DNA of 64,000 bases from Modicisalibacter tunisiensis (GTDB lineage: Bacteria; Pseudomonadota; Gammaproteobacteria; Pseudomonadales; Halomonadaceae): NCBI RefSeq assembly GCF_020148005.1, contig NZ_JAGXFD010000001.1, positions 2,329,037-2,393,036 on the forward strand, read 5' to 3'. The first letter of the stretch is position 1. Each line of letters begins with the position of its first letter. Both the position numbers and the translations under genes were made by a program. Shown here in pieces: positions 46,293-55,078 of this stretch. Below the pieces are notes generated by a model. That model worked only from the letters and a program-made list of their open reading frames with translations, was not told the DNA's origin and did not search any database.

Positions 46293-47099
46293 TCAGGCGT
46301 GCAGCGGGGCGGGCGTTTTCGGGCGCGGTGGCGCGTCCGCGTCGGCCAGATGCAGGCTGACGTCGTGGGCTTCCATCAGCGTCAGGAGGTTTTCGGGGGG
46401 CTGGCGGTCGGTGAACAGGGCATCGATCTGGGCGATGTTGCCCTGGCGGACCACGGCGTTGCGGCGGAACTTGGAGTGATCGGCGATCAGGTAGACCTGG
46501 CGGGAGTTGTGGATGATCGCCTGGGCGACACGCACTTCCTGGTAGTCGAATTCCAGCAGCGAACCGTCGTCGTCGATGCCGCTGATGCCGATGATGCCGA
46601 AGTCCACCTTGAACTGGTTGATGAAGTCGATGGTCGCCTCGCCGATGATGCCGCCGTCGCGGGAGCGCACCTGACCGCCGGCGACGATCACGTTGAAGTC
46701 TTCCTTGTGCTGCAGGATGGCCGCCACGTTGAGGTTGTTGGTGATCACCTCGAGGCCGTGGTGCGCGAGCAGGGCCTCGGCGACGATCTCGTTGCTGGTG
46801 CCGATGTTGATGAACAGCGAGGCGTGATCGGGGATGTGGCTGGCCAGCAGGTCGGCGATGCGTCGCTTGGCATCCAGGTTGAGCGTCTTGCGGGTCTGGT
46901 AGGCGGTATTGACGGTGCTGGACTCGAGTCCGGCGCCGCCGTGGACGCGCCGGATCAGTCCGTCGTCGGCCAGGGTGTTGAGGTCGCGGCGGATGGTCTG
47001 GGGCGTGACGCCGAAGTCCCGGGTCAGCTGCTCGATGGAGGCGTATCCCTGGCGCCTGACCAGGGCGATGATGGCGTCGTGGCGTTGCTGCTGGGTCAT
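46293..47099 (-). CDS. glpR: DeoR-family glycerol-3-phosphate repressor GlpR
   Basis: This 268-residue repressor has a DeoR N-terminal HTH ([45 protein letters not shown]) and a sugar-phosphate-binding C-terminal domain ([58 protein letters not shown]). The glpR-glpD arrangement and the GlpR-like operators upstream of glpD support the specific assignment. The start at 47099 is the family start; the frame extends upstream without homology. It may also regulate itself through the site at 47201. Confidence 0.93.
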   Translation of the reverse strand: MTQQQRHDAIIALVRRQGYASIEQLTRDFGVTPQTIRRDLNTLADDGLIRRVHGGAGLESSTVNTAYQTRKTLNLDAKRRIADLLASHIPDHASLFINIGTSNEIVAEALLAHHGLEVITNNLNVAAILQHKEDFNVIVAGGQVRSRDGGIIGEATIDFINQFKVDFGIIGISGIDDDGSLLEFDYQEVRVAQAIIHNSRQVYLIADHSKFRRNAVVRQGNIAQIDALFTDRQPPENLLTLMEAHDVSLHLADADAPPRPKTPAPLHA

Positions 47100-47200
47100 G
47101 GTGATTGCTGTCGGCAGGAGTGGGCGGGAATCGGCGCCGCGCGCCGGCTCGTCAGGCGCTATGGTATCAGGTGCAGGCGTGGCGAGGGCGGTCGCGTGAA

Positions 47201-47252
47201 ATGTTCTCTTGCGAAAGCCCTGTGGGGCGCCGGCTGACTGAAAGCGAACATG
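47201..47252. promoter_or_regulatory. possible GlpR sites upstream of glpR
   Basis: ATGTTCTCTTGCGAAAG (47201-47217) and GCGAACATG (47244-47252) resemble the two halves of the GlpR operator. They lie 100-150 bases upstream of glpR and could mediate autoregulation. The similarity is partial. Confidence 0.4.
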
Positions 47253-47390
47253 AGGCCTTTTCGCCCGACGCGCGAGCGGCTCTTGTCGCGGCTGGCTGGA
47301 TGCCGTGAGTCGGGAGCGGCGAGGCGGGTCGGTTCCGGCAGGGGACTCCCAAGCATTTGAGTTGGGCTGCATTTTTTCGTCGAGACGGGC

Positions 47391-47418
47391 TTGCATTTTC
47401 CGGCGTCATCCGTAGAAT
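47391..47418 (+). promoter_or_regulatory. tRNA-Val operon promoter
   Basis: TTGCAT, 16-base spacer, TAGAAT, followed by a GC-rich start region, about 40 bases upstream of the first tRNA. Upstream T-rich sequence may act as an UP element. Confidence 0.65.
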
Positions 47419-47457
47419 ACGCTTCCGTTGTCGGGGCACACGAACCGGCAACTCGGC

Positions 47458-47534
47458 AGGACCGTAGCTCAGTTGGTTAGAGCGCCACGTTGACATCGTG
47501 GAGGTCAGCGGTTCAAATCCGCTCGGTCCTACCA
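47458..47534 (+). tRNA. tRNA-Val (GAC), copy 1
   Basis: A 77-base cloverleaf beginning AGGACCGTAGCTCAG, with a 7-bp acceptor stem (AGGACCG / CGGTCCT), anticodon stem CCACG / CGTGG and anticodon loop TTGACAT giving GAC. The T arm is GCGGTTCAAATCCGC, and CCA is encoded. Confidence 0.97.
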
Positions 47535-47575
47535 AGTCGCTTTCGAGTGGCAGCCTCGTGTGAAACAGCTTTTGA

Positions 47576-47652
47576 AGGACCGTAGCTCAGTTGGTTAGAG
47601 CGCCACGTTGACATCGTGGAGGTCAGCGGTTCAAATCCGCTCGGTCCTACCA
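47576..47652 (+). tRNA. tRNA-Val (GAC), copy 2
   Basis: Identical over all 77 bases to the copy at 47458-47534, separated by 41 bases. The two form a single transcript ending at the terminator at 47660. Confidence 0.97.
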
Positions 47653-47659
47653 GATTCCG

Positions 47660-47694
47660 AACGCCCGATTCCCCCAGAAGGAGTCGGGCGTTTT
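47660..47694 (+). terminator. terminator of the tRNA-Val pair
   Basis: A 13-bp stem (AACGCCCGATTCC / GGAGTCGGGCGTT, one G-T wobble) is followed by TTTT, directly after the second tRNA. Confidence 0.88.
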
Positions 47695-47708
47695 CGCGTG
47701 CGGATGGC

Positions 47709-48662
47709 TCACGGCAGGTGACTGTCGACGAAGTGCCTGATTTCCTCCAGCGCCTGGCGGGCTGCGGCCAGGCGCGGCGCGAACCCCACGAAGACATGCG
47801 GCATGTCGGGCCACAGGCTCAGCTGGACCGGGCTGCCGCTCTGGCGGGCCTGTTCGGCATAGCGGCGGCTGTCATCCAGCAGGATCTCTGCCTCGCCGCA
47901 CTGGATCAGCGTCGGCGGCAGCTCGCTCAGGTCACCCTCGATCGGCGACACGCGCGGGTCGTCGCGAGCGGCAGCAGGCGACTGGCCGAGGTATAGCTGG
48001 GCGATCAGGGGCAGCAGCTCGGGGTCGAGGATCGGCTCCACGTCGGCCTTGCGGTGCAGCGAATCGCTTTCCCAGTCCAGGTCGGTGGCCGGCGAGAAGG
48101 CCAGCACGGCGTCCGGGCGACGCAGCCCGGCGGTGTCGAGCGCGTTCAGGCAGGCCAGCGTCAGGTTGCCGCCGGCGCTGTCGCCGGCGAGCAGCAGGGG
48201 CGCATCGCCGTGTTCATCGGCGAGCCACGCCCAGGCATCGAGGCAGTCCTCGAGACCGGCCGGAAACGGGTGTTCCGGTGCGAGCCGGTAGTCGATGCTG
48301 ATCACCTCGGCGCGACACGCCTGGGCGAGCCGGGCGGCCAGCGGGCGGTGGCTCGCCGCGCTGCCGGCCATCCAGCTGCCGCCATGCAGGTACAGCAGGT
48401 AGCGTCCGGCGGTGCCCGATGGGTCGTCGGGGCGCAGGCGTTCGGCGGCGATGACCCGGCCGTCGCGTACCGGGATCAGCAGCGGCTCGACGCGGCCGCG
48501 GATCGTCAGGATGGCGGGGTCGGCGGCAAAGTAGCTGTCGAGCAGCCGGCGCTTGACGGTCAGGTCGTTGCCGCTGGCCGCGTTCAGGGCCTTGAGGCGC
48601 TCGAGGTGGGCAAGCACGGCATCCAGGCCTTCATGGTTCGCGCCCGGCGAGGTGGTCGTCAT
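47709..48662 (-). CDS. alpha/beta-hydrolase esterase, HSL (GDXG) family
   Basis: This 317-residue protein has the HSL-family oxyanion motif YLHGGSWMAG, the nucleophile elbow GDSAGG, and the catalytic Asp and His in the C-terminal part (EAEILLDDSRRYA and MPHVFVGF). It has no signal peptide, so it is a cytosolic esterase, likely for short acyl esters. GGGG lies before the ATG. It is convergent with the tRNA transcript. Confidence 0.9.
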   Translation of the reverse strand: MTTTSPGANHEGLDAVLAHLERLKALNAASGNDLTVKRRLLDSYFAADPAILTIRGRVEPLLIPVRDGRVIAAERLRPDDPSGTAGRYLLYLHGGSWMAGSAASHRPLAARLAQACRAEVISIDYRLAPEHPFPAGLEDCLDAWAWLADEHGDAPLLLAGDSAGGNLTLACLNALDTAGLRRPDAVLAFSPATDLDWESDSLHRKADVEPILDPELLPLIAQLYLGQSPAAARDDPRVSPIEGDLSELPPTLIQCGEAEILLDDSRRYAEQARQSGSPVQLSLWPDMPHVFVGFAPRLAAARQALEEIRHFVDSHLP

Positions 48663-48795
48663 GGCAGTCCCCCGGAAAAACGGAAAGTGGCGTGGTGTTC
48701 GAGGGTCAGCATGGCGGGTCCGGCCGATTCGGGCAATCGGCCAAGTGGGTCGACAAGAGGGGCTCGGCCTACCTCGTCATGCCAGACCGGCGAGA

Positions 48796-49260
48796 TCAGT
48801 TCAGGCTCGGCAGATCGCTGGCCGCCACGAACGTCGTGACCAGCCGTTCGATGCCGGCCTGGTCGTCGGCGCTGAAGCGGGCCGGGCGGGGGCTGTCGAG
48901 ATCCAGCACGCCCCACAGCCGGCCGTCGACGACGATGGGGACCACCAGCTCGGAGCGCGAGGCGGCATCACAGGCGATGTGATCGGCCACGGCATGCACG
49001 TCGTCGACGCGCTGGGTGGCGAGGCGGCGGGCCGCGGCGCCGCACACGCCCTTGTCGAAAGGGATCGGGTTGCAGGCCGGCTTGCCCTGGAAGGGGCCGA
49101 GCACCAGGGTCTGCGGGCGACGATGCAGGTAGAAGCCGGCCCAGTTCAGCTCGCCGACTTCCTGCATCAGGAAGGCGCAGGTCTGGGCAGTGTTGGTCAG
49201 CCAGTCGCGGGTGTCGAGCAGGGCCTCGAGCTGGCGGGCAAGCAGGGAGTAGTCGGTCAT
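48796..49260 (-). CDS. msrC: Free methionine-(R)-sulfoxide reductase (GAF domain)
   Basis: This 154-residue GAF-fold enzyme reduces free L-methionine-(R)-sulfoxide with thioredoxin. Its cysteines C63, C73 and C97 have the spacing (10 and 24) of the E. coli catalytic trio C84/C94/C118. The surrounding FQGKPACNPIPFDKGVCG and DHIACDAASRSELVVPI segments are the family signature. It sits next to the metNIQ methionine uptake operon in the same orientation, a sensible functional pairing. Confidence 0.93.
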   Translation of the reverse strand: MTDYSLLARQLEALLDTRDWLTNTAQTCAFLMQEVGELNWAGFYLHRRPQTLVLGPFQGKPACNPIPFDKGVCGAAARRLATQRVDDVHAVADHIACDAASRSELVVPIVVDGRLWGVLDLDSPRPARFSADDQAGIERLVTTFVAASDLPSLN

Positions 49261-49334
49261 GAAAAGGCTCCTCGGAAACGCCTCGGGCCGGCAAGGCCGG
49301 CCCGAGTAAAGCGGTGCGTGCTGGATCGGCGGGC

Positions 49335-50132
49335 TTATTTCCAGCCGGGGACCGCGCCGCCCTTGAACAGCTCGTCGGCCTTGTCGATCACCGCCTGGCT
49401 GTGGTAGGCGTCGACCAGCTCCTGGATCGCCTCGCGGTCCTGATCGCCTTCGCGGACCACGATCAGGTTGACGTAGGGCGACTCGGGCCCTTCCTTGATC
49501 AGGGCGTCGTCCAGGCTCAGGCCGGCGGGCTGGGCGAAGGTGTTGTTGATGAACGCCATGTCGACGTCGGGCAGCACGCGGGGCAGCTGGGCGGCCTCGA
49601 TCTCGCGGAACTCGAAGTCGTGCGGGTTCTCGGCGATGTCGATCGGCGTGGCCTCGAGGTTGCTCGGGTCGTTGAGCTGAATCAGGCCCTTGTTGTGCAT
49701 CAGGATCAGTGCCCGGCCCTCGTTGGAGGGGTCGTTGGGCAGCGCGATGGTGGCGCCGTCGGGCAGGGCGTCGATGCTGTTGTACTTGGCGGAGTAGGCG
49801 CCGATCGGGTAGACGAAGGTGCGCCCGGCGATGGCGAACTTGTAGCCGCGGTCGCGGACCATCGACTTCATGTACGGCTCATGCTGGTAGGCGTTGGCGT
49901 CGAGGCTGCCGTCGGCCAGCGCGGCATTGGGCGTGACGTAGTCGGTGAACTCGACGATCTCCACATCGAGGCCGTACTTGTCCTTGGCGATCTGCTTGGC
50001 GACCTGCATGACGTCGGTTTCCGGACCGGCCACGGTGCCGACCTTGATGTGGTCGTCGGCGGCCTGGACGCTGCCGATCATGCCCAGGCCCAGCAGGGTG
50101 GCGCCCAGCGCCTTGGCGATTGCGTGCTTCAT
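49335..50132 (-). CDS. metQ: Methionine ABC transporter, substrate-binding protein MetQ
   Basis: This 265-residue protein binds methionine in the periplasm for MetNI. It has an N-terminal signal peptide (cleavage about VQA-AD after residue 24) and the NlpA/MetQ domain (IKVGTVAGPETDVMQVAK, EFTDYVTPNAALADGSLDANAYQHEPY). Unlike E. coli MetQ there is no lipobox cysteine, so it should be soluble in the periplasm. The ATG has AAGGAG upstream. It is the last gene of metNIQ. Confidence 0.93.
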   Translation of the reverse strand: MKHAIAKALGATLLGLGMIGSVQAADDHIKVGTVAGPETDVMQVAKQIAKDKYGLDVEIVEFTDYVTPNAALADGSLDANAYQHEPYMKSMVRDRGYKFAIAGRTFVYPIGAYSAKYNSIDALPDGATIALPNDPSNEGRALILMHNKGLIQLNDPSNLEATPIDIAENPHDFEFREIEAAQLPRVLPDVDMAFINNTFAQPAGLSLDDALIKEGPESPYVNLIVVREGDQDREAIQELVDAYHSQAVIDKADELFKGGAVPGWK

Positions 50133-50241
50133 GATTGCGCTCCTTGTCTCGATGTGCGCGAGCGTTCCGCGCGTCGTCATGGGTGGATTGTAAGGCATAA
50201 CTGCGGTTTTTATAATTCTTTTTGGTTATTAATCCAATAGG

Positions 50242-50895
50242 CTACTTGTGGTCGCTCCGGCGGACCAGATAGTCGCCGAGCATCTGAAAGCCCTGCACCA
50301 GCACCACCAGGATGACCACCGTGATCAGCATGATGGTGGGGTTGAAGCGGTTGTAGCCATAGCGGATGCCCAGGTCGCCGAGGCCGCCGCCGCCCACCGC
50401 ACCGGCCATCGCCGAGTAGCTGATCAGGGTGACCACGGTGATGGTCAGGCCGGTGATGATGCCGCCGCGGGCCTCGGGCAGCAGCACCTTGGTGATGATC
50501 TGGTAGGGGGTGGCGCCCATCGACTGGGCGGCCTCGATCAGCCCCGGTGGCACCTCGTTCAGCGCGCCCTCGACCAGCCGGGCGACGAACGGGATGGCGG
50601 CGATGGTCAGCGGCACCGCGGCGGCGTTGGTGCCGATCGAGCTGCCCACCAGGGCGCGCGTGAAGGGGATGATCGCCACCATCAGGATGATGAACGGGAT
50701 GGAGCGGCCGATGTTGGTGACCATTCCCAGCACCCGGTTGGTCAGGGGCTGGGCGAGGATCTGGCCCGGGCGGGTCACGTAGAGCAGCACCCCCAGCGGC
50801 ACGCCCAGGGCCGTCGCGATGAGGCCCGAGACGGCGACCATGTAGAGGGTGTCGAGCGTGGCTTCGAGAATCAGTTCAAGCATCGCGCTGGACAT
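50242..50895 (-). CDS. metI: Methionine ABC transporter permease MetI
   Basis: This 217-residue permease has five membrane helices and the EAA loop EAAQSMGATPYQIITKVLLPEA that contacts the MetN ATPase. SIPFIILMVAIIPFTRALVG is typical of MetI. The gene overlaps the end of metN by 20 bases. Confidence 0.95.
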   Translation of the reverse strand: MSSAMLELILEATLDTLYMVAVSGLIATALGVPLGVLLYVTRPGQILAQPLTNRVLGMVTNIGRSIPFIILMVAIIPFTRALVGSSIGTNAAAVPLTIAAIPFVARLVEGALNEVPPGLIEAAQSMGATPYQIITKVLLPEARGGIITGLTITVVTLISYSAMAGAVGGGGLGDLGIRYGYNRFNPTIMLITVVILVVLVQGFQMLGDYLVRRSDHK

Positions 50896-51919
50896 GGCCG
50901 AGCACCTCCACTTGCAGGTCGTGGGATTCGAGGTAGGCGAGCGCCTCGCGGGTCTTGTCGGCGGGGCCGATCAGTTCGGCGATCATCAGGCCCAGGGTGC
51001 GGTCCTGGATCGATTCCACCTTGGCCTCGAGGATGCTGACGTCGATGTCGCAGTCCCGGGCCAGCCGCGACACCAGCGGCGTGGAGACCGAGTCGCCGGT
51101 GAAGGCCAGACGCACCACCGGGTGGGTGTCGTCGCCGGGCTGGGCGGCGAGGCGGTCGACCAGCGCCTGCGGTGGCTCGAGCTCCAGGAAGGCGTTGAGA
51201 AACTCGCGGCCCAGGCGGGTCTGCGGGGCGGTGAAGAAGTCGCCGACATCGGCTTCCTCCACCAGTTCGCCGGCGGAGATCAGGCTGACCCGGTGGCAGA
51301 TGGTCTTGACCACTTCCATCTCGTGGGTGATCAGCAGGATGGTCAGGCCCAGCTTGCGGTTGATGTCCTGCAGCAGCTCGAGGATCGACAGCGTCGTCTG
51401 CGGGTCCAGCGCCGAGGTGGCCTCGTCGCACAGCAGCACCTTGGGGCGGCTGGCCAGGGCGCGGGCGATCGCCACGCGCTGCTTCTGGCCGCCGGAAAGC
51501 TGGGCCGGGTACATGTCCCGCTTGTCGGCCAGGCCGGTGAGCTCGAGCAGCGGCTCGACGCGCTCGCGAATCTCGCGCTTGGCGACGCCCATCAGCTCCA
51601 GGGGAAGGGCGACATTGGCGAACACGGTGCGCGACGACAGCAGGTTGAAATGCTGGAAGATCATGCCCACCCGGTGGCGGGCCCGGTTCAGGCTGGCGGC
51701 ATCGAGCGCGGTGAGTTCGTCGCCGTCGACGAACACACGGCCGGTGGTCGGACGCTCGAGCAGGTTGACGCAGCGGATCAGCGTCGACTTGCCCGCGCCG
51801 GACAGGCCGATGACGCCGTGAATGGCGCCTTGCGGGACGTGCAGATGCACGGGCTTGAGGGCGTGAATCGCCTGCTCGCCCGTGCCGTAGGTCTTGGAAA
51901 CGTTGTCGAGAGTGATCAT
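50876..51919 (-). CDS. metN: Methionine ABC transporter ATPase MetN
   Basis: This 347-residue ATPase drives methionine import. Walker A is GLSGAGKST at 38-46, the signature is LSGGQKQRVAIARALASRP, and Walker B is VLLCDEATSALD. The C-terminal NIL domain (about 270-345, VRLAFTGDSVSTPLVS) allows methionine to inhibit transport when internal levels are high. A SAM-II-like riboswitch lies upstream and ends in a terminator about 60 bases before the start, so methionine supply is controlled at both RNA and protein level. Confidence 0.96.
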   Translation of the reverse strand: MITLDNVSKTYGTGEQAIHALKPVHLHVPQGAIHGVIGLSGAGKSTLIRCVNLLERPTTGRVFVDGDELTALDAASLNRARHRVGMIFQHFNLLSSRTVFANVALPLELMGVAKREIRERVEPLLELTGLADKRDMYPAQLSGGQKQRVAIARALASRPKVLLCDEATSALDPQTTLSILELLQDINRKLGLTILLITHEMEVVKTICHRVSLISAGELVEEADVGDFFTAPQTRLGREFLNAFLELEPPQALVDRLAAQPGDDTHPVVRLAFTGDSVSTPLVSRLARDCDIDVSILEAKVESIQDRTLGLMIAELIGPADKTREALAYLESHDLQVEVLGHVQRDA

Positions 51920-51978
51920 GGGCCAGGTCGTGTCGCGGCGCGATTGCCGGCGGAGGGCGCTGCCGGGGCGGCCGGGCG

Positions 51979-52005
51979 AAAAAAAGGCCACCCTGTCGGG
52001 TGGCC
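51979..52005 (-). terminator. intrinsic terminator of the metN leader
   Basis: On the minus strand an 8-bp stem (GGCCACCC / GGGTGGCC, GACA loop) is followed by seven T residues. It lies between the SAM aptamer and metN and would stop transcription before the operon. Confidence 0.93.
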
Positions 52006-52020
52006 ATCAACGCTGGACAC

Positions 52021-52103
52021 ACCCTTTTAGCTGCACTTTCCGCACAGCAGCCCGAGGGCTTCTGGCGGAGGCGCCCGCAAGCCGGGATCAAATCGGCGCC
52101 TGA
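52021..52103 (-). promoter_or_regulatory. SAM-II-type riboswitch upstream of metNIQ
   Basis: On the minus strand the aptamer has the SAM-II pattern: P1 GGCGCC ... GGCGCC, the internal GATTTGATCCC segment, TTGC, and the conserved 3' part GTGCAGCTAAAAGGG. These match the Sargasso metX SAM-II sequence (GATTTAACC, TTGC, GTAGCTAAAAAGGG). Pairings TTGC with GCAG and TCCC with GGG form the pseudoknot, with changes that preserve pairing. An extra hairpin (14-bp, one mismatch) is inserted after P1. GGGTG of the aptamer (52024-52020) is complementary to CACCC of the terminator stem, giving an antiterminator that SAM binding would break. Confidence 0.85.
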
Positions 52104-52117
52104 AGAATATCCGCGAA

Positions 52118-52146
52118 ATTTTATAGGGGCGGCCGGGAGCCGTCAA
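52118..52146 (-). promoter_or_regulatory. metNIQ promoter
   Basis: Minus strand TTGACG, 17-base spacer, TAAAAT. The predicted start near 52112 places the whole aptamer in the 5' leader. Confidence 0.75.
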
Positions 52147-52334
52147 CGAGTCCGGGATATGTCGCAAGGCATGGCGGTTTCATGCAGAACATATTGCTGT
52201 GGCAGAAGCGGTTGGCGAGAAAATTCTTGGCGGAAAGGCCGGTGCCCATGGCGGGCTGGCCGGGGCGGCGTTTGCCGTGGACGCGCCCATGTGGCGTTCA
52301 CTAGACTGGCCGCTTCACTTCAGGGAGACGCAAG

Positions 52335-52949
52335 ATGTTCACGGGTATCGTTCAGGGGACCGCGGAACTGGTGGCGGTGGAGGAAGCACAGGAATTCCGT
52401 ACCCATGTGCTGGCCCTGCCGGCTGCACTGCGCGAGGGACTCGAGCTCGGCGCCTCGGTGGCGCACAACGGCTGCTGCCTGACGGTGACGGCGATCGACG
52501 GCGAGCGGGTGAGCTTCGACCTGATGCGCGAGACGCTGCGCTTGACCAACCTGGGCCAGCTGGCGGTCGGCGACCGCGTCAACGTCGAGCGGGCGGCGCG
52601 CTTCGGCGACGAGATCGGCGGGCATGCCATGTCGGGGCACGTGATCGCCATGGCCGAGCTCGGCGAGATCGACGAGGCGCCCAACAATCGCCGACTGTGG
52701 TTCACTCTGCCGCAGCCCTATGAGCGCTTCCTGTTCGAGAAGGGCTACATCGGCATCGACGGCATCAGCCTGACCATCGGCGAGGTGAGAGGGCAGCGCT
52801 TCTGCGTCAATCTGATTCCGGAAACGCTGGCCCGTACCACGCTGGGCGAGCGCGTACCCGGCGATCGGGTCAACATCGAGATCGATCCGCAGACCCAGGC
52901 GATCGTCGAGACCGTGGAGCGGGTGCTGGCGGCGCGCCGGAGCGCCTGA
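52335..52949 (+). CDS. ribE: Riboflavin synthase, alpha subunit
   Basis: This 204-residue enzyme dismutates two lumazines to riboflavin. It has two lumazine-binding repeats: the first begins MFTGIVQG and contains NGCCLTV; the second contains GYIGIDGISLTIGEV. The length is normal for the trimeric enzyme. No FMN riboswitch was seen upstream, and other rib genes are absent here. It lies divergent from metN. Confidence 0.96.
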   Translation: MFTGIVQGTAELVAVEEAQEFRTHVLALPAALREGLELGASVAHNGCCLTVTAIDGERVSFDLMRETLRLTNLGQLAVGDRVNVERAARFGDEIGGHAMSGHVIAMAELGEIDEAPNNRRLWFTLPQPYERFLFEKGYIGIDGISLTIGEVRGQRFCVNLIPETLARTTLGERVPGDRVNIEIDPQTQAIVETVERVLAARRSA

Positions 52950-53139
52950 GCGATACTGCGTCGAAGGGGCGTTGGCGACAGCGATGGCGCGGTCGTCGGC
53001 GCTTGCATATAAAGGGAGGGCTGCCGCCCGGGCGGCCCGAATGGCCTCGGTGCGGATGGCTCGCGTCGTCGTGACCCTTTGGGTACCATAGGCGGCTTTT
53101 CATGATCCCTGGAACCTGACGCGAGCGCGGGGCTGGCCA

Positions 53140-54453
53140 ATGCTGAAGCGACAACTCAACAACTACTTCAAGCTGGACGAACACGATACCACGATACGCC
53201 GGGAGGTCATCGGCGGCATCACCACCTTCCTGACGATGGCCTACATCATCTTCGTCAACCCCAGCGTGCTCTCGCAGGCCGGGATGGACCAGGGGGCGGT
53301 CTTCGTCGCCACCTGCCTGGCGGCAGCGATCGGCTGTCTGATCATGGGGGCGTGGGCCAATTATCCGGTAGCGCTGGCGCCGGGCATGGGGCTCAACGCC
53401 TTCTTCACCTACACCGTGGTCATGGGCATGGGCAAGAGCTGGGAGGTGGCGCTCGGCGCGGTCTTCCTGTCGGGGGTGACCTTCTTCCTGCTCAGCATCT
53501 TCCGCATCCGCGAGTGGATCATCAATTCGATTCCGATCTCGCTGCGACTGGGCATTGCCGCGGGTATCGGCCTGTTTTTGGCGATCATCGCCCTGGAAAA
53601 TGCCGGCATCATCGTCGAGCATCCCGCCACCCTGGTGACCCTGGGCGATCTCTCCCAGCCGCCGGCGTTGTATACCCTGGCCGGTTTCTTCGTGATCACC
53701 GCGCTCTCCTATCTGCGGGTCACGGGGGCGGTGATGATCGGCATCCTCGGCGTGACCGTGGTCGGGATCCTGCTGGGTCACAACCAGTTCGGCGGCCTGG
53801 TGTCGATGCCGCCGTCGGTCGGGCCGGTGCTCTTTCACCTGGACATCGCCGGTGCCCTCGACGTCAGCATGCTCAGCGTGATCTTCGCCTTTTTGTTCGT
53901 CGACCTGTTCGACACCGCCGGCACCCTGATCGGCGTGGCTCACCGCGGCGGGCTGCTGGACGAGGACGGCAAGCTGCCACGGCTCAATCGCGCGCTGATG
54001 GCCGACAGCTCGGCCACCATCAGCGGGGCGTTGCTGGGCACCTCGTCCACCACCAGCTACATCGAGAGCGCCTCGGGCATCGCCGCCGGCGGTCGCACCG
54101 GGCTGACCGCGGTGGTGGTCGCCATCCTGTTCCTGGTCAGCCTGTTCTTCGCGCCGCTGGCCGGTTCGATCCCCGCCTATGCCACCGCGGGAGCGCTGCT
54201 CTATGTCGCCGTGCTGATGTGCGGCAGCCTGGCGCATGCCGACTGGGACGACGTCACCGAGGCGGCACCGGTGCTGATCGCCGCGCTGGCCATGCCGCTG
54301 ACCTATTCGATTGCCAATGGCATCGCCCTGGGCTTCATCAGCTATGCGCTGATCAAGCTGTTGTCCGGGCGTCACCGTGATCTCAACCCGGCCGTGGTCG
54401 TGTTGTCGGTGCTGTTCATTGCCAAGTTCCTGTTCCTCGACGGAGGCCACTGA
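53140..54453 (+). CDS. NCS2-family purine permease (AzgA/PbuG type)
   Basis: This 437-residue membrane protein has 12-14 helices and the AzgA-type NCS2 pattern: [21 protein letters not shown] at the N terminus, [34 protein letters not shown] and [25 protein letters not shown]. Members import hypoxanthine, guanine or adenine with protons. Its stop overlaps the apt start, and gpt lies next, so adenine or guanine uptake for salvage is the likely job. It starts close after a promoter-like TATAAA at about 53008. Confidence 0.92.
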   Translation: MLKRQLNNYFKLDEHDTTIRREVIGGITTFLTMAYIIFVNPSVLSQAGMDQGAVFVATCLAAAIGCLIMGAWANYPVALAPGMGLNAFFTYTVVMGMGKSWEVALGAVFLSGVTFFLLSIFRIREWIINSIPISLRLGIAAGIGLFLAIIALENAGIIVEHPATLVTLGDLSQPPALYTLAGFFVITALSYLRVTGAVMIGILGVTVVGILLGHNQFGGLVSMPPSVGPVLFHLDIAGALDVSMLSVIFAFLFVDLFDTAGTLIGVAHRGGLLDEDGKLPRLNRALMADSSATISGALLGTSSTTSYIESASGIAAGGRTGLTAVVVAILFLVSLFFAPLAGSIPAYATAGALLYVAVLMCGSLAHADWDDVTEAAPVLIAALAMPLTYSIANGIALGFISYALIKLLSGRHRDLNPAVVVLSVLFIAKFLFLDGGH

Positions 54454-55001
54454 TGAGTAGTATCTACGGGGACTACATCAAGTCCGTGATTCGCACCGTG
54501 CCCGACTGGCCCCAGCCGGGGGTCAACTTCCGCGACATCACCCCCGTGCTGCAGAACAGCGCGGCGTTCCGCAAGCTGATCGACAGTTTCGTGCATCGCT
54601 ATCAGGAGATGGACCTCGACGCCATCGCCGCGATCGACGCGCGCGGCTTCATCATCGGCGCGCCGGTCGCCTACGAGCTGGGCTGCAGCTTCGTGCCGGT
54701 GCGCAAGAAGGGCAAGCTGCCGTTCCGCACCATCAGCGAGACCTACACCCTGGAGTACGGCGAATCCACCGTGGAGCTGCATTCCGATGCCTTCCGCGAG
54801 GGCGATCGCATCCTGATCATGGATGACCTGATCGCCACCGGCGGTACCATGCTGGCCGCCGCCAAGCTGATCCAGCGCAGCGGCGGGCAGGTGGTCGAGA
54901 CCGCCACCATCATCGACCTGCCCGAGCTGGGTGGGTCGCAGAAGATTCGCGAGGCCGGTCACGGCGTCTTCGCGGTGTGTTCCTTTCTCGAGAGCGACTG
55001 A
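54453..55001 (+). CDS. apt: Adenine phosphoribosyltransferase
   Basis: This 182-residue enzyme makes AMP from adenine and PRPP. The PRPP motif is [14 protein letters not shown], and [19 protein letters not shown] plus [18 protein letters not shown] are family signatures. It overlaps the permease gene by one base. Confidence 0.96.
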   Translation: MSSIYGDYIKSVIRTVPDWPQPGVNFRDITPVLQNSAAFRKLIDSFVHRYQEMDLDAIAAIDARGFIIGAPVAYELGCSFVPVRKKGKLPFRTISETYTLEYGESTVELHSDAFREGDRILIMDDLIATGGTMLAAAKLIQRSGGQVVETATIIDLPELGGSQKIREAGHGVFAVCSFLESD

Positions 55002-55013
55002 CGTCGTCTCCTG

Positions 55014-55054
55014 ATTCGCGCCGTCGACTCGTCCGGCGAGTCGACGGCGCGAAT
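55014..55054. repeat. 18-bp perfect inverted repeat between apt and gpt
   Basis: 55014-55031 is exactly complementary to 55037-55054 with a 5-base loop (TCCGG). There is no T tract, so it is not an ordinary intrinsic terminator. It lies within a probable polycistronic transcript between two salvage genes. Confidence 0.9.
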
Positions 55055-55078
55055 GCCCTGCCAGAGGTAGCTCCCTCC

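Noticed and set aside
46126-46479. Plus-strand open frame over the REP-like region and the glpR end
   Set aside because: It overlaps glpR antisense and the repeats, with no ribosome binding site or domain.
51979-52146. SAM-I (S-box) riboswitch
   Set aside because: The conserved SAM-I kink-turn and four-way junction sequences are absent; the pattern and the CTAAAAGGG end are those of SAM-II.
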